Shown: positions 25,340 to 36,933 of the stretch, piece after piece
How the letters are laid out: every line of letters starts with the position of its first letter
Position numbering within the stretch: position 1 is the first letter of the stretch
Assembly (NCBI GenBank): GCA_916610825.1
Contig: OU744446.1
Span: 15,744,538-15,808,537, forward strand
Length of the DNA: 64,000 nucleotides
Direction of reading: 5' to 3'
Source: Haliclystus octoradiatus
Lineage: Eukaryota; Cnidaria; Staurozoa; Stauromedusae; Haliclystidae
Translations under genes and position numbers: made by a program
The notes under the pieces: model-generated
The model's input: only the letters and a program-made list of their open reading frames with translations
Told to the model about the DNA's origin: nothing
The model's database searches: none

Positions 25340-25871
25340 TTATATAACTACAGAATTATGTCCATATTGCGGCAATGGCAAGCTTGAATGTACTACTGCT
25401 TTGGCATTGTCAAATGAGCTTGTATCAAAGCTTAAAACATCTCTGCTCATTTGTGAATCTTTAATCCGCATTCCACCAATGAAATAAACCTTCTTTTTTG
25501 ATTTAGTCAATGAAAACAGTTTCATATTATACAGACTTAGGCTAGTAGGCATCCATTTATTTGCTCGGATATCAAAAAACTGTATCACTGTATTATTAAC
25601 TGCAAGTTTACCAGTTCCTGCAGCAAAGATTTTTCCGTCAGCAATCACACAATTACCATTTTCACCAAGAAGTGAGTTTGGTAAGCTTGTAACACAACTC
25701 CAGTAGCCAAGCCTTGGGTCATAGCGTTCTATTAACTGGACAGGAGACTTTATTGTACAATGAGAGTTAGTATAACTAAAACCAGCCATTGCGTAGAGTG
25801 CACCATGATATGACTGAAGGCTAATATTACTTCTAGCTTTACTCATAGGTGGAATTACTTGCCACACGTCA
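25340..25871 (-). CDS. Kelch gene exon 4: last Kelch repeats and stop
   Basis: Acceptor AATATTTTTAG, then codons giving DVWQVIPPMSKARSN, ERYDPRLGYWSCVTSL, KIFAAGTGK, IRANKWMP and VYFIGGMRIKD, ending HNSVVI and a stop. A broken relative of this exon is at 13249-13620. Confidence 0.92.
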
Positions 25872-28800
25872 CTAAAAATATTCAAAGCAACAATTATCAA
25901 CATGCAGAATACATTGGATTGTATTTATTAAGCAAAGTAAAGTGGTTGTCAATTCCCTTTCGAAAAAAAGTTCATGAGTTCATGAACGTGAAATTGCCCA
26001 AAAATTCATGAACTGTTCATGAACTTCCAGACAATTTCACATTCATGAACTCTTTGTGACTGTGACTGATAAGTATTTGATTGAAACTTAAAATAATAAC
26101 ATTGACAATTTGGGTAAAACTTTGAAAGTAAAATGAGCTTGACTCAACAAACAGTTTGTTTTTTGATTAATACAAATTACTAAAACCATTCGAAAGAGTG
26201 TTGCAACCTTTTGCTTACAATAATTTCATTATTTATAATTTATATTCAAATACTCGGCCGCTGAATAAATAATCTCAACGTATCACATTTGACATGCTTT
26301 AATTCAACTCGATTTGTTTGAACATTATCATGGTCTATGTTTTTCCTTCTGCTCTGTTTGAATTAGTTGGATGGGAAATAATCGGAGATACTGAATCGAT
26401 TAATCGTTCAAGTATCATGACTAATCTTCTGATAATGGCATACTAGATTTTATAATTAAGAGATTGGAGCACACTTTTCTATAAGCTCTAGCCATATCGG
26501 GCACGAGAGGGAACACATAGGAGAAAACGAGAAAGCATCAGAATAACCCACGAGCCATCGCAGCTGGATTGTTGTGACATAGGTTGGGCCAACAACAAGT
26601 ATGGTATATATTTGAATTGTATTATACCATCGTCAGTTCAAAAGAAATCTATCTGTTCCCGACTCCTTTAGTAAAGTACTCATAAATAGCACATTTGTAA
26701 TTGAATAGGTTTTCTTTTCTTTTTCATTGTTTAATTTCTAGCAGTATTAAACAATTAGATTGTATTAAGTTTTTAGATCCTTAGCCTATAAATAACTTGT
26801 AAATTAATATTTTATTTCTTATGAACTGACGATGATGTAATGAATTATACCGAACATTTTTCAACAATCACTACTTGTAGTTTTTTGTCACTATCTTTTA
26901 CTCCGAAACGTTTTACGAACATGCTTTTGATCAATATACGAAAACTACATAGTCTACATTGCTTAGCAAAAATAATGTCATTAAACAGTTGTGTCATCTC
27001 AACACATTACCATGCCACATTTTAATAATAAACAAGCATTTGTTTAAACATATACTGTTAAGCATACATCACCGTCTCTTAAAATCTCTCAAAGATTGCA
27101 ACAGTGGAAATGCCGGGTTTTTAGATATAAAAAAAGATATTGACACTCAACATAGGGCTGACAAAAGTTGGAATTCTGAAATCCTAAATTCCGGAAGGTT
27201 TGAACAAAATCAGAAGAAATTGATATTTTTATGATTTATAGACCACACTTAGGCTACGTTTACACGAGAGCAAAAACCCGGGTTTTCAAAAGTCTTTCAA
27301 AAGTCCACTTTCAAAAAGTTCAGATAGGGTATCAGTTTACACAAGGCTAGATTTATCTATTTTGTCTACACAAAACGCTGTAACTCCATTATTTCTTGTC
27401 GGTTTTTCGTTGAAATTGGAATTTTATAATTCTTCGATTCTGTAGCTTCAGATCGATATGTTTTTTTATTTAAACCATTCAAAATAGTTTTTGTTATTCA
27501 TATCTAATTAAATTCCATGTGAATTGACACCGCTTTTGTAAATAATACATTTTAAATACGTATTATTCACGATTTTACCTTGCATAAACAGATGCATTGG
27601 ATAGTTTTACTAAATTATAGAATTTTATCCTAAAGCAAGGCCAAGTGGTTGCCAATATTTATAGGCAGTATCGCTGTAAATTGAAAGTAGACTTTTGAAG
27701 ACCCGTGTTTTCCATAAATCTCTGTTTAGACGACAAAAAGACCTGGGTTTTGCAAAGTCTGGTTTGAGAAACCCGGGTTTCCTATCCATACTTTCAGAAG
27801 TCCTGATAGACTCTCTAAGCGGACTAATTTCCTCTCGGGTTTCCTGTTTACGTCTAGACGCGAGGGCGATCCAGATTAAAATTCACTCGGGTTTCGTAAA
27901 TCCATTTGTCGTGTAAACGCAGCCTTAAAGTTAAGCAACACAAATAAAAAAAGTTAAAATGTTTCAAGAATTCCAGAACGTCAAATGAGATCCCCTGAGA
28001 ATCGCTACAAATGGATTTTGTACTCAAATTGTAAAAGTCATTGAAAATATTTCATTTCAGATTTTTAGATCTGAATGCCTCCAAAAATCAACACTTGTAT
28101 CAGGCCCCCGTCCAGGGTCCGACAAAAGTAGGAACCCTGGAATTTGATTACGGAAGGGTTACGGCAAATTCAGAAGAAAATTGAGATTTGATGATTTATT
28201 GGTTAAACTTTAACAAAAGATCAGAAGAAAATGCTTCTAGGATTCCAGAAGGCTGAATATTTAGTCAGGCCCTACCCCGTTCCAAGAAACCCTGTGCAGG
28301 CAGCTGTAGGCCTATGAAATAATGAGAAACTTACAGTAAAGGATCATATCGCTGTACAGTATTGAAACATCCCACTCCATCATTGCCGCCGGCAGCATAC
28401 ACCCATCCATCGTTTTCAGAAATAGCTAATCCTTGTTTAGGGCAATTCAGTGGAGCACAATGTTCCCAGGATTGCTGTTCAACATTAAACCTTTCCATAC
28501 TGCTTTTTAAATGTGTTGATACGATTGCATTTGTCCCTAAAAATCAAATATTACAATACTACAATCTGTGGATACATAGGATATTTAACTGTACAAGGAA
28601 TTGCGGCATATTGCTGCAGCTGGATAATCAATGATATCAGACTTGAAACTTGTATTAATTCATCAAACAAAAAACGCTGTCAGTTATGTGAAAAGTTTGC
28701 TTAAATAATGTTATCAGTTCATTTAGAGCTTACTTATCCGGTATTTCTATATAAATGATGATGATAATAATGATTGTTATTGTGAGAACATAGCTTGAAT

Positions 28801-31800
28801 TGACATCCAAAATTGACCCTGATCAATAATTGATCATTGATCATCATCATCATAATTTATTCAGAGAAAAAAACATCATTCCTATAGCTTCATATAGCTT
28901 TTACAGTATGTGCTGATCGGGGAATAGGGACTTGTCCAGATACAGTGTATCAGTAAGGGTGCCTTTGACGATGTGATACAGTCTGTATTGCTTGTCAAAT
29001 ATTGAAGGAGGAAGGAGCTAGAGATTATTAAGGCTGCATTTGTAACCCACTTAATTAATAGGGTTTCACTAAATCAGAATTGCCCTTTAAATTGAGTTAC
29101 ATCGTAGGCCTTAGTTGCACAAAATCATAATCTATAACGCGATATTAAGTAATTATATATATTTATTACGAATATTTATACAGGATAAACAAGTCAGCAA
29201 AATGAATCACTTTTTTCAATGTGTGTCCTGTTAAAAATCACAATTAAAATAACTAGGATAAAAATACACTAGGAGCCAATGTTTAAAAAAGTTCAAAAAG
29301 GTGAATGATCCCCTTGCGTTCCTAAGAGAGGTTGGTAGGTCATTATACAGTTTGGCCTCAAGGTAAGAGAAAGATTTGCGGGCATATTCTATTTTTATTT
29401 TTAGTAAGACAAGAATTAGAGAGGAAATATTTGCATTTCTAGAGTTGACTTGTCATAGCAATTCAGCTTGTAGTAATCAATAAGAGTGTGTGTCACTTCT
29501 TCATTTATACATTTGCGAACAAGTTTGCAGGCGTGTATTATGTTTGATATTATAATAGATGGTATCTTTTCTTTAAGATTTTTATTCAGGCTTCCCCTAC
29601 GGAAAACAAGTCAGGAGTTCATGAACAGTTCATCAAAATTTGGGACCATTTAACGTCCACAAACTGTTCATGAACTGTTCATGAACTCCTGAACTCTTTT
29701 TCGCAGGGTTTTATGGCAAATTTAGGTATCTGGCCTGCTGCCGCTTAACAACATAAAAAATGATTGTTCAGATCAAATGAGCCTGTAATATGTATACCCA
29801 GATATTTGCAATCGTTTGCATTAGATATTTTCCCTCTACCTTGATATTAGTGGTGGGTCAGATTCATTGATTAATCAATAATCGTTTTGTTTTCATGAAT
29901 CGATTATGAAATTGTAAATCGTAAACAAAAGCTATGTTTCTTTAGCGTATTTTTGTATCATAAAATAGTTTATTATTTATATATCAGAATTGGGTTTTTC
30001 TAAATGTAGATCATATTTATTGAAGACTAAACTTTTTTGACTTATTTCTTCACAATTTAATGTTCATTAAATAAGTTATTAATGTTTGTTTACATCACAA
30101 AGGATTGTAATTCAACATTTCAACTTCTTTATTAGCCCCACCATTAGATAGTAGATACAATTTTTGATTTTGTCTATTGTTATCATGAAGAGGTCATCAC
30201 TATTCCAGCGTTAATGATAAATTATTGATAAAAACATGTTTGAAAGCGTTTGTTTATTTTGGAATAATCAATGACTTGATTAGCCTGCGTCACAGACCAT
30301 AACATTTGAAGACGTTGGGTCTGTGCATTACGGCCTCATGTCTAGTTGTGTGATGTAGTATGTTCCAGAGATTTCTGTGATAGGATTATGTGCCTCACTC
30401 TCACTTTTTTATTTGTTGACTCAGAAGACTTATGAGAATGGCCGCTAACTTTGATTGCAAAGAATTCGAAACGAAATTTTTGAAATTGGTATTTCGTACA
30501 TATGTGGCTTATTTGGTTATAAAAATAATAATAAAGGATAATTGTCTTCCTGCAGGTTTATCGACAACATGATGAGATTAACGTTTGGCGATGGTTGATG
30601 CAGCCCATTTAGCTTATAAAACTGCCACATACATCTCTTGCAAATTAATCTACTTCTTGTTTTATCAAAATCGAAAAAAAGGCTGGAGAACAATTCTTCA
30701 TTTTTGCCATTTTACATTTTTTGACTAAATTATAGTCCCCACGAGACGAAGTAAACAAATGACATTTCCTTTTGCAATTTCGCTATCGGCATTGTCCATT
30801 TTGAAAATGAATGTGTCTCGCTCTGGTGTAGCGTGATTAATTTATGCATATTCAAACAAATTGAACATGGCCCCAAACTTAACAACAGGCCGTAATGCAC
30901 AGATCCTAACATTATCAAAATGTTTAGGCTGTGACGCAGGCTATGACTTTATCATTGATTCAGTATTTGCATTTTTTCTATGAAGAAAATGGCATCAAAA
31001 TATACTAGCGCTTAGGATAAAGAAAAGCTCACAATTAATAAGATAAACATTAAAATGATAAGTTAACACAATGAAATCCTTAAACATATTTGAAATGAAT
31101 TCATTTCAGTTATTTGATAAAGAAAACGCCATTCATAACTTTATAATGAATCATTTTCTAAGAAATGAATACAAAAACCTTGTAACTTTTTCAAACTTTC
31201 AACCGCTTGTGACGTAGAAAACTCAGCAAGAAATAGGTCTATTGTCTTAAAATGATTAATCGATCCGGAAAATATCCAAATCTACTCACCACTACTTAAT
31301 ATCGATAAATTCCTTTTGGTAGCATGTTTGTCTTGACGTAACAGACACTCATTACTTTAATTTTTTAAGCTTACCTCCACAGACGTAAATCCATTTCCCA
31401 CTAGAACATGCACCAAAATTAAACCTTGCTTCTTTCATAGAAGGTGATTCTGTCCAGGCTGCTTCACTAAGAAGACATTTTTTAACTTTGTTGATGGACA
31501 ATGCATTGTCTCCATGATATTGACAGCCACCCAAAACATAAATAGTTTTATTTAAGCATGATGATCTAGGGCAACGGTTATCAATAGCAACAGTGCTGTT
31601 GTTTATTAATTGGCTTTTCACATTCAAAATGTGTGACCGACATTCAATGTTTTCCTTGACTAAGTTTGTTGCTTCAATGTGGTCTACTGTAAGTAAATAA
31701 AATGTTTGATTAATCAATTGTAGTATGAAATAATTTGTTTTTAAATCACTTGCTTACAATTGAGATTTTCCAGAAGGCATAGGGGAGACTGGGGAGACTT

Positions 31801-34800
31801 GGACCAGTTTTCACATTTTTAATTATTAAAATTATTGTGGTTGTTGTGCAAATGTAACAAATTTTATGTCATTAATTAGCCAACATGCTCAATTCAAAAG
31901 GGTAAGAATATCAATTACATAAATGTAGCAATTTTGTAAATATTTAGTGCGGAAGACCGACCATTTTAGTGGGGAGACTTGGGACACGGTGGGGTGACAT
32001 GGATCATACATATTTTATCAAAATTTCATTAAATAACTGACAAATAAACTTTCCAGTACCAGACACTACAGCTGTTGCTTTGACTTAGGGAGTTCATTTG
32101 ATCAAAATTGAGCCAGCAAAAAGTAATTTTAGCATTAATAAAGAATATTATTTTTGACGCACCTGTCATCAGTCTAATTGTAATTGATTTAGCAACTTTA
32201 TCTCCACAAAGTAAAAAAGTCAAACATAGCGCGTATAAATGAAAACAAACTCATATCTTCACCAAATGCGATTAGTTTCCCATTCGTCGTCTATGCTAAA
32301 ACGCGTTGTTCCATGTCTCCCCGTTTGGCTTCCCAGCAAAAATTGAAGTGGTACTCCTCATCAACAGGAATGTATTCAAAAAATTTATATCAAAATATTC
32401 ATCAAAGTGAATCCATTGCAATGGCACCATTCAAAATGGCAATTAAACACTTATTCTAAAATTAATTGAATCAAAAGAGGAACCGCAAAACGTATGACGG
32501 TCATCAAAAGCTAGTACACGGAATTTCTTGACAATTAGTTATTGTTGCTTATTGAAATTTAGGGAAACAACATGAAATGAAGTGATATATAACATATTAG
32601 AAGATAATTTACATGGGTAATCAGGAACGCTCTTGTCCCATGTCTCCCTAGGTCCAAGTCTCACAGGTCTCCCTTAGCCTACAGTGAAACCTAGACATGA
32701 CATCCAGGTACGGGATTGAGGTAGACTGGCTGAATTACGATCAGGTGGTAAATGTAGCCTACAATGTTTTAATACATTAACTATATAATAATGACCTATA
32801 TAGGCTACACATATTTAATTTTGAAGAATATAGCCATCAAAATGGATTACTGGGTGGCGTCAGGATTCCCGACTAAGGTACAAACTCCCCTCTACAAAGG
32901 GTCTATTTATAGCAAATATTTGAAAAATATGTGGGAAAGTACCAAACATTTCCCAGGCAATCACAACTTTTTCCCACACAGCTGAGGATCCCTAATAGAT
33001 TGTGGGCAGTCACCCCTTCACCTCCGATACAACCGCTGATTGACAAAGTGGTGACTATAAATAGGTTATCATCCTATGAATGACCCTTTGAAGTTGATTA
33101 ATAAATTAGCATATTTTGACAATAAAATATCAAATATTTCACCAAAGAAAATGCCAAAATCACAGATTGAAATTAATGATTTCAAGATTACAGTTTTCCA
33201 TAATTTGTTAGCGATTTTAGGTAAAAAACCACAGGCAGTCAATCCTCCACGATTGGCTATTACGTTATTCATGTGCACGCCGGTAATATTCTTCATATTT
33301 AGTTTCATGTGCACGCCGGTAATATTTTTCATATTTAAATTCAAGTTATAAGTGCACGCCCATACGATAAGTGCACTCCGGTAATATTCTTTATAGGCTA
33401 TGTAGTTTTATGTGCACGCCCCTACTATAGGTACACGCCGATAATATTCATATAAAAAAGTTTTTGAAGTGCAAGCCCTGCTATAGGTACACGCCGGTGA
33501 TATTCTTCATATTTAAATTCAAGTTATATGTGCACGCCCATACGATAGATGCACGCCAGTAATATTATTCATATTTAAAAAAAATTAAGTGCACGCCCAT
33601 GAGATAGGTGCACGCTCTTAACATTTAAAAACTTTTACGTCCACACCTCTGTTTTAGGTGCACGCTATCGATATTTTAGGTTTTCATTTCGTGTAAAATT
33701 GCGGTAATTATTTTACTTCCGCGGCAAATCGTGCCGGCTCCTTCTTGAAATGTATCTACGTCATTCGTATCGCGCGGCAAAATCTCGTAGATGCACGTGG
33801 AAAAACGTACATTTTGGGATTTATGTCGAAAATGTAACGTTGAAAAATTTTTTTCGACGTTATAGCATACAATCCAATCTTCTGCATTTTGAAAATTTTT
33901 TCGGGCGACATCCGTGTCTCATTTTTGAACGATTGCATAGTCTGAGCATGGTCTGAGTGCTGAAGAACTTGATTACGGTATATATCAATCCTTTATTTCT
34001 TTGAAAACATGTACAAATTAGCGTATTGTCCGTTGGCAGCTTTCAATTACCAAGCAATATATATAGGCTACTCTTCACAGCGATCACAATGATCACCGAG
34101 CTAGTTTCTCAAATCATGCTCAAGTCAAAGATCTCTCGATCATTCTTACTTTGGAACTTAAACAATTAAAACATTTTTCAATTATTTTTCATTTCGAAAA
34201 ATCCATATTCTACTCATCCCTGCATTTATATTTGAAACTTATGACCGGTCCTCATTGCAATCTTGCAGTCCAGTTTGGAATCAACATCTGGCCAAAGATA
34301 TTATTTTAATAAAAAGTTTCCAGAGGTCCTTTACTAAAAGCGTTTCTTATTTTGCCAATATAGACTGTGTTTACTATGCTGGTTGTTTAAGGATTAAATG
34401 TAAAGTCAATGGATGACGAGTGGAAGCCATTCTCTATCTCATATAAAATTCTACATGGCATTACTGTTGTTCCATTTGGCGACGTTACTGGAATTAAAGT
34501 AATTAAAAAGTCTAAATATTTATATCAAGTTCCTTGTATTCAAGTATATTAAGCCCCATTCCTTAACATTCCTGTTTAATCCGAGAACTGATGGTTCATT
34601 AATAAATCATTATTCACTTGACCATTCTTAAAACATATTTAATTGCCGACAAACCACTTTGTGAGATTTCAATTTCGCTCCTGAGTTATCCCTTGGTGTT
34701 GACTCTTTCTCACCAGAATTTTTTTTTGGTACTTTAAGTTAATGACATTGCAATGACGCTATATGGAAAAGCGTCATTTCTTTATATTATTATAGCACTA

Positions 34801-36513
34801 TACCATGTATTAAGAAGCTATTATGATCAAATAAACATCTATCTATCTATATCCAGGTTTCATAGTATTCTGAATACTGCCCTATTATTCCCTGTGAAAA
34901 GTATTTTTTGTGGTTAAAATGATTAATTTCAAGTGAGGTTAAACTGATGCCTATATGGCACTTGATAACTTATTAAAGTTGAGATTATCATGGCAAATGC
35001 TATATTGAATAAATGGTCAGTGGACAAAGTGATTGACACTAGGATCTTATTGGCCACATGACGTGTGTAGCCTATTGAATAAGTGAGATTTTATGAATTA
35101 TTTTTAGTGCGCATGTCTCTATTATCTGGGTGTGGTAGCCAGTCTTGCCATTTTTGTCCAGCTTGCTAGCAGAATTTGAATCGCTCTTCAATTCAGTATA
35201 TTTGTTTTGATAGTTTGATACTGATTTTTCTATTGGTTATTTGGCTATTTTGAGTTTGATTTAGAAGTCGATACACTGATTGTTTGCACACCATAAATGG
35301 TGTTTTTTCGTGCATTATATTTATTAGAGTTATTAGGTTATTGAATGATGTTATTAACTATTTGATTGAAGTGCGAAGTTGCACTGAGTGATATTAGAGT
35401 ATTGAATGATGTTATTAATTATTTAAGTGCAAAGTTGCACTGAGTGATATTAGAATATTGAATGATGTTATTAATTATTTGATTGAAGTGCAAAGTTGCA
35501 CTGAGTGATATTAGAATATTGAATGATGTTATTAATCATTTGATTGAAGTGCAGCAGAAAATATGGTAAGGGGAGTATATTAGGTACTCCACTGACTTAG
35601 CAGTGTGACTGGTGCTTGGGTTGGTGGTGACAGGTATGATTTATGCTGTATTGGTGCTAATATATTTGGGTCATCTACCAATATCCACCAACCAAACACC
35701 AACGCCAAATATTCAATATAGGCAAGGAGTTTAACTGAAAAATAATTATAATGATAGGCCTAACAATAGAGTAAGAAATATTCACTTACGAAGTGTTTTT
35801 GATGGAAGGTACTTGATGCGAACTAGTTTGAAAAGTTCAGGAAATTGATCTTCTCTTTCAAGAAAATTGTAGTTACACCATTTGACAAGGAAATCAAAAA
35901 CATCTGTCTCAGAATAGATTTCAAGTTCCTCGCAATTAAACAGAGCTTTCAAATGGAAAACATCAAGTTCTAGCAATTGTTCCTTCTTAGAGAGTGTAGA
36001 AAAATGATGACGAATATACTTCACTGCTACACTTTTGAGCATATCACTTTTTTCAGCTGCCAGCTTCAAATTATATACACAGTTTTCTTCACTTATAAAA
36101 TTTGTCAAAGCTGAATAGGTTATATTCAGCAGACTTTTAATTTCCAAAGTTTCAGCAGCTAGAATAATTTCAAACATTTCCATTTTTGATACAGTAATAG
36201 CTGACGTGTAACAATACTGGATAATTTTTGATAAAATATCAGGCTGAATATCTTTTAGCATGACAGGTTTATGATCGCTTTCTTCAATGTTGTACGATTC
36301 AGCAGTGATAAATTTCTTCACGTAATCACTACTAGCAGCCAGGATAATTTTATGGACTTTGAAGGATTGATTGCCAGCAATTAAAGTTAAGTCGCATGCA
36401 AAATTATCTTTGTACATTTGCAGCAATGATTCCTTCGAGATAAGCGAATGTGAATCATCCCTTAAAGTAAACTCATTTTCAATATCTTGCGAGGTTTCTA
36501 TGTTGTTAGCCAT
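25340..36513 (-). CDS. Kelch-like protein (BTB-BACK-Kelch), 4 exons, 589 aa
   Basis: Four exons on the minus strand, 36513-35790, 31686-31375, 28536-28335 and 25871-25340, join with matching phases and GT-AG ends into 589 residues, the usual size of KLHL proteins. Residues about 28-140 form the BTB domain (CDLTLIAGNQSFKVHKIILA). Residues about 140-241 form BACK (SEENCVYNLKLAAEKSDML, ending KLVRIKYLPS). Residues 260-589 form Kelch repeats with the GG pairs in IYVLGG, IYVCGG, VYAAGG and VYFIGG and the terminal Trp/Tyr positions (ERYDPRLGYW, QRYDPLLDVW). By family knowledge such proteins are CUL3 E3-ligase adaptors that bind substrate through the Kelch propeller. The particular KLHL orthologue and substrate are not identifiable. 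The start is the first Met of the frame; the next gene begins 420 bp away on the other strand. All three introns are filled with mobile elements. Confidence 0.9.
25964..26058. mobile_element. GTTCATGAAC foldback MITE, decayed copy
   Basis: Runs of 'gttcatgaac' around 'aaattgcc' spacers, in intron 3 of the Kelch gene. The outer CCCCTG ends are lost. Confidence 0.7.
27252..27924. mobile_element. PIF/Harbinger-type MITE with TTA target duplication
   Basis: Terminal inverted repeats GGCTACGTTTACACGA and TCGTGTAAACGCAGCC match at 15 of 16 positions. TTA flanks both ends (27249-27251 and 27925-27927), the 3-bp duplication typical of PIF/Harbinger. The interior has several near-palindromic 'aacccgggttt' boxes. 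No transposase is encoded. Located in intron 3 of the Kelch gene. Confidence 0.82.
28335..28536 (-). CDS. Kelch gene exon 3: middle Kelch repeats
   Basis: 202 bases, acceptor TTTTTAG and donor TTACT before GTAAGT. Encodes NAIVSTHLKSSMERFN, QSWEHCAPL and WVYAAGGNDGVGCFNTVQRY. Too short to be found by an ORF-length filter; found by phase and motif continuity. Confidence 0.88.
29594..29710. mobile_element. GTTCATGAAC foldback MITE copy
   Basis: Both arms present: 'caggagttcatgaacagttc' on the left and 'tgaactctttttcgcaggg' on the right. Lies in intron 2 of the Kelch gene. Confidence 0.8.
30281..30943. mobile_element. TIR MITE, AGCCTGCGTCACAG ends
   Basis: Left arm TAGCCTGCGTCACAGACC and right arm GGCTGTGACGCAGGCTA are inverted, with further inverted similarity inside ('gcattacggcc' and 'ggccgtaatgc'). 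Flanks are TGACTTGAT and TGACTTTAT, a probable 8- to 9-bp target duplication. No transposase. In intron 2 of the Kelch gene. Confidence 0.75.
31375..31686 (-). CDS. Kelch gene exon 2: first Kelch repeats
   Basis: 312 bases with acceptor ACTTACAG and donor GGAG before GTAAGC; phase 1 at both ends. Contains IYVLGGCQYHGDNALS and WIYVCGG. Confidence 0.9.
31776..32679. mobile_element. TIR element with GGGGAGACTTGGACC ends
   Basis: The left end reads GGCATAGGGGAGACTGGGGA followed by GACTTGGACC. The right end is its inverted form (GGTCCAAGTCTCACAGGTCT, CCCTTAGCC). Subterminal 'ccatgtctccc' boxes recur. No coding capacity. In intron 1 of the Kelch gene. Confidence 0.75.
33273..33680. repeat. degenerate GTGCACGCC minisatellite
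   Basis: About a dozen occurrences of GTGCACGCC or one-base variants. They are spaced 25-50 bases apart and usually followed by 'ggtaatattc' or 'catacgata'. Units alternate between two tail types. In intron 1 of the Kelch gene. Confidence 0.85.
35340..35553. repeat. 61-bp tandem repeat, about 3.5 copies
   Basis: Units start with 'attgaatgatgttattaa' at 35340, 35401, 35457 and 35518. The second unit lacks five bases. Located in intron 1, about 240 bp from exon 1 of the Kelch gene. Confidence 0.93.
35790..36513 (-). CDS. Kelch gene exon 1: BTB and BACK domains
   Basis: 724 bases, phase 1 at the donor (CACTTC before GTAAGT). Encodes residues 1-241: a polar N-terminus (MANNIETSQDIENE), BTB and most of BACK. 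Splitting BTB-BACK from Kelch by an intron is a common layout in this family. Confidence 0.92.
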
Positions 36514-36933
36514 ATCTCTAGTATATATTTCCAGAGCAAGGTTTTACCGTTTCAGATAAGAGCCGAATTCCAACCGTCAATCAGGTTATATTCAAGTTGT
36601 ATTTGCGTCTAGATGAGTTGAGTAGATTAATATTTTTAATAACAATAAGGTATTTGAGAAAAGCGAAATCCAACAATTTCTTTGAATAAATACATACTTA
36701 GTTTTAAATAAAATAATGATAAATTGTTAGCCAGCTGAGGTTTGTGACTGTTGTGAGTGTCATGCTCCTGATCACTGATCAGATCGAATGTTGAAAATTG
36801 ACCATAAAGTAAGCGTGCAATTATCGATAACCTGTACTAAACCTGTACTGAGTTCCACCATATTGTTTTCGCGCCAGCTCTTTTGCTGTTAAAACCTCTT
36901 TAGTGAAAAGTAGGAGCGAGGCCGGCAAAGAAA
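36514..36933. promoter_or_regulatory. shared head-to-head promoter region
   Basis: The two start codons are 420 bp apart on opposite strands. There is no TATA box at a useful position. Adjacent motifs CCACCATATTG (36855-36865, YY1-like) and TTTTCGCGCC (36866-36875, E2F-like) lie 60 bp upstream of the plus-strand ATG. This layout is typical of a bidirectional TATA-less promoter, but no transcription start can be placed. Confidence 0.55.

Noticed and set aside
33069-33351. Overlapping 91-codon ORFs on both strands
   Set aside because: Both run into the GTGCACGCC minisatellite, whose repeats create the open frames.
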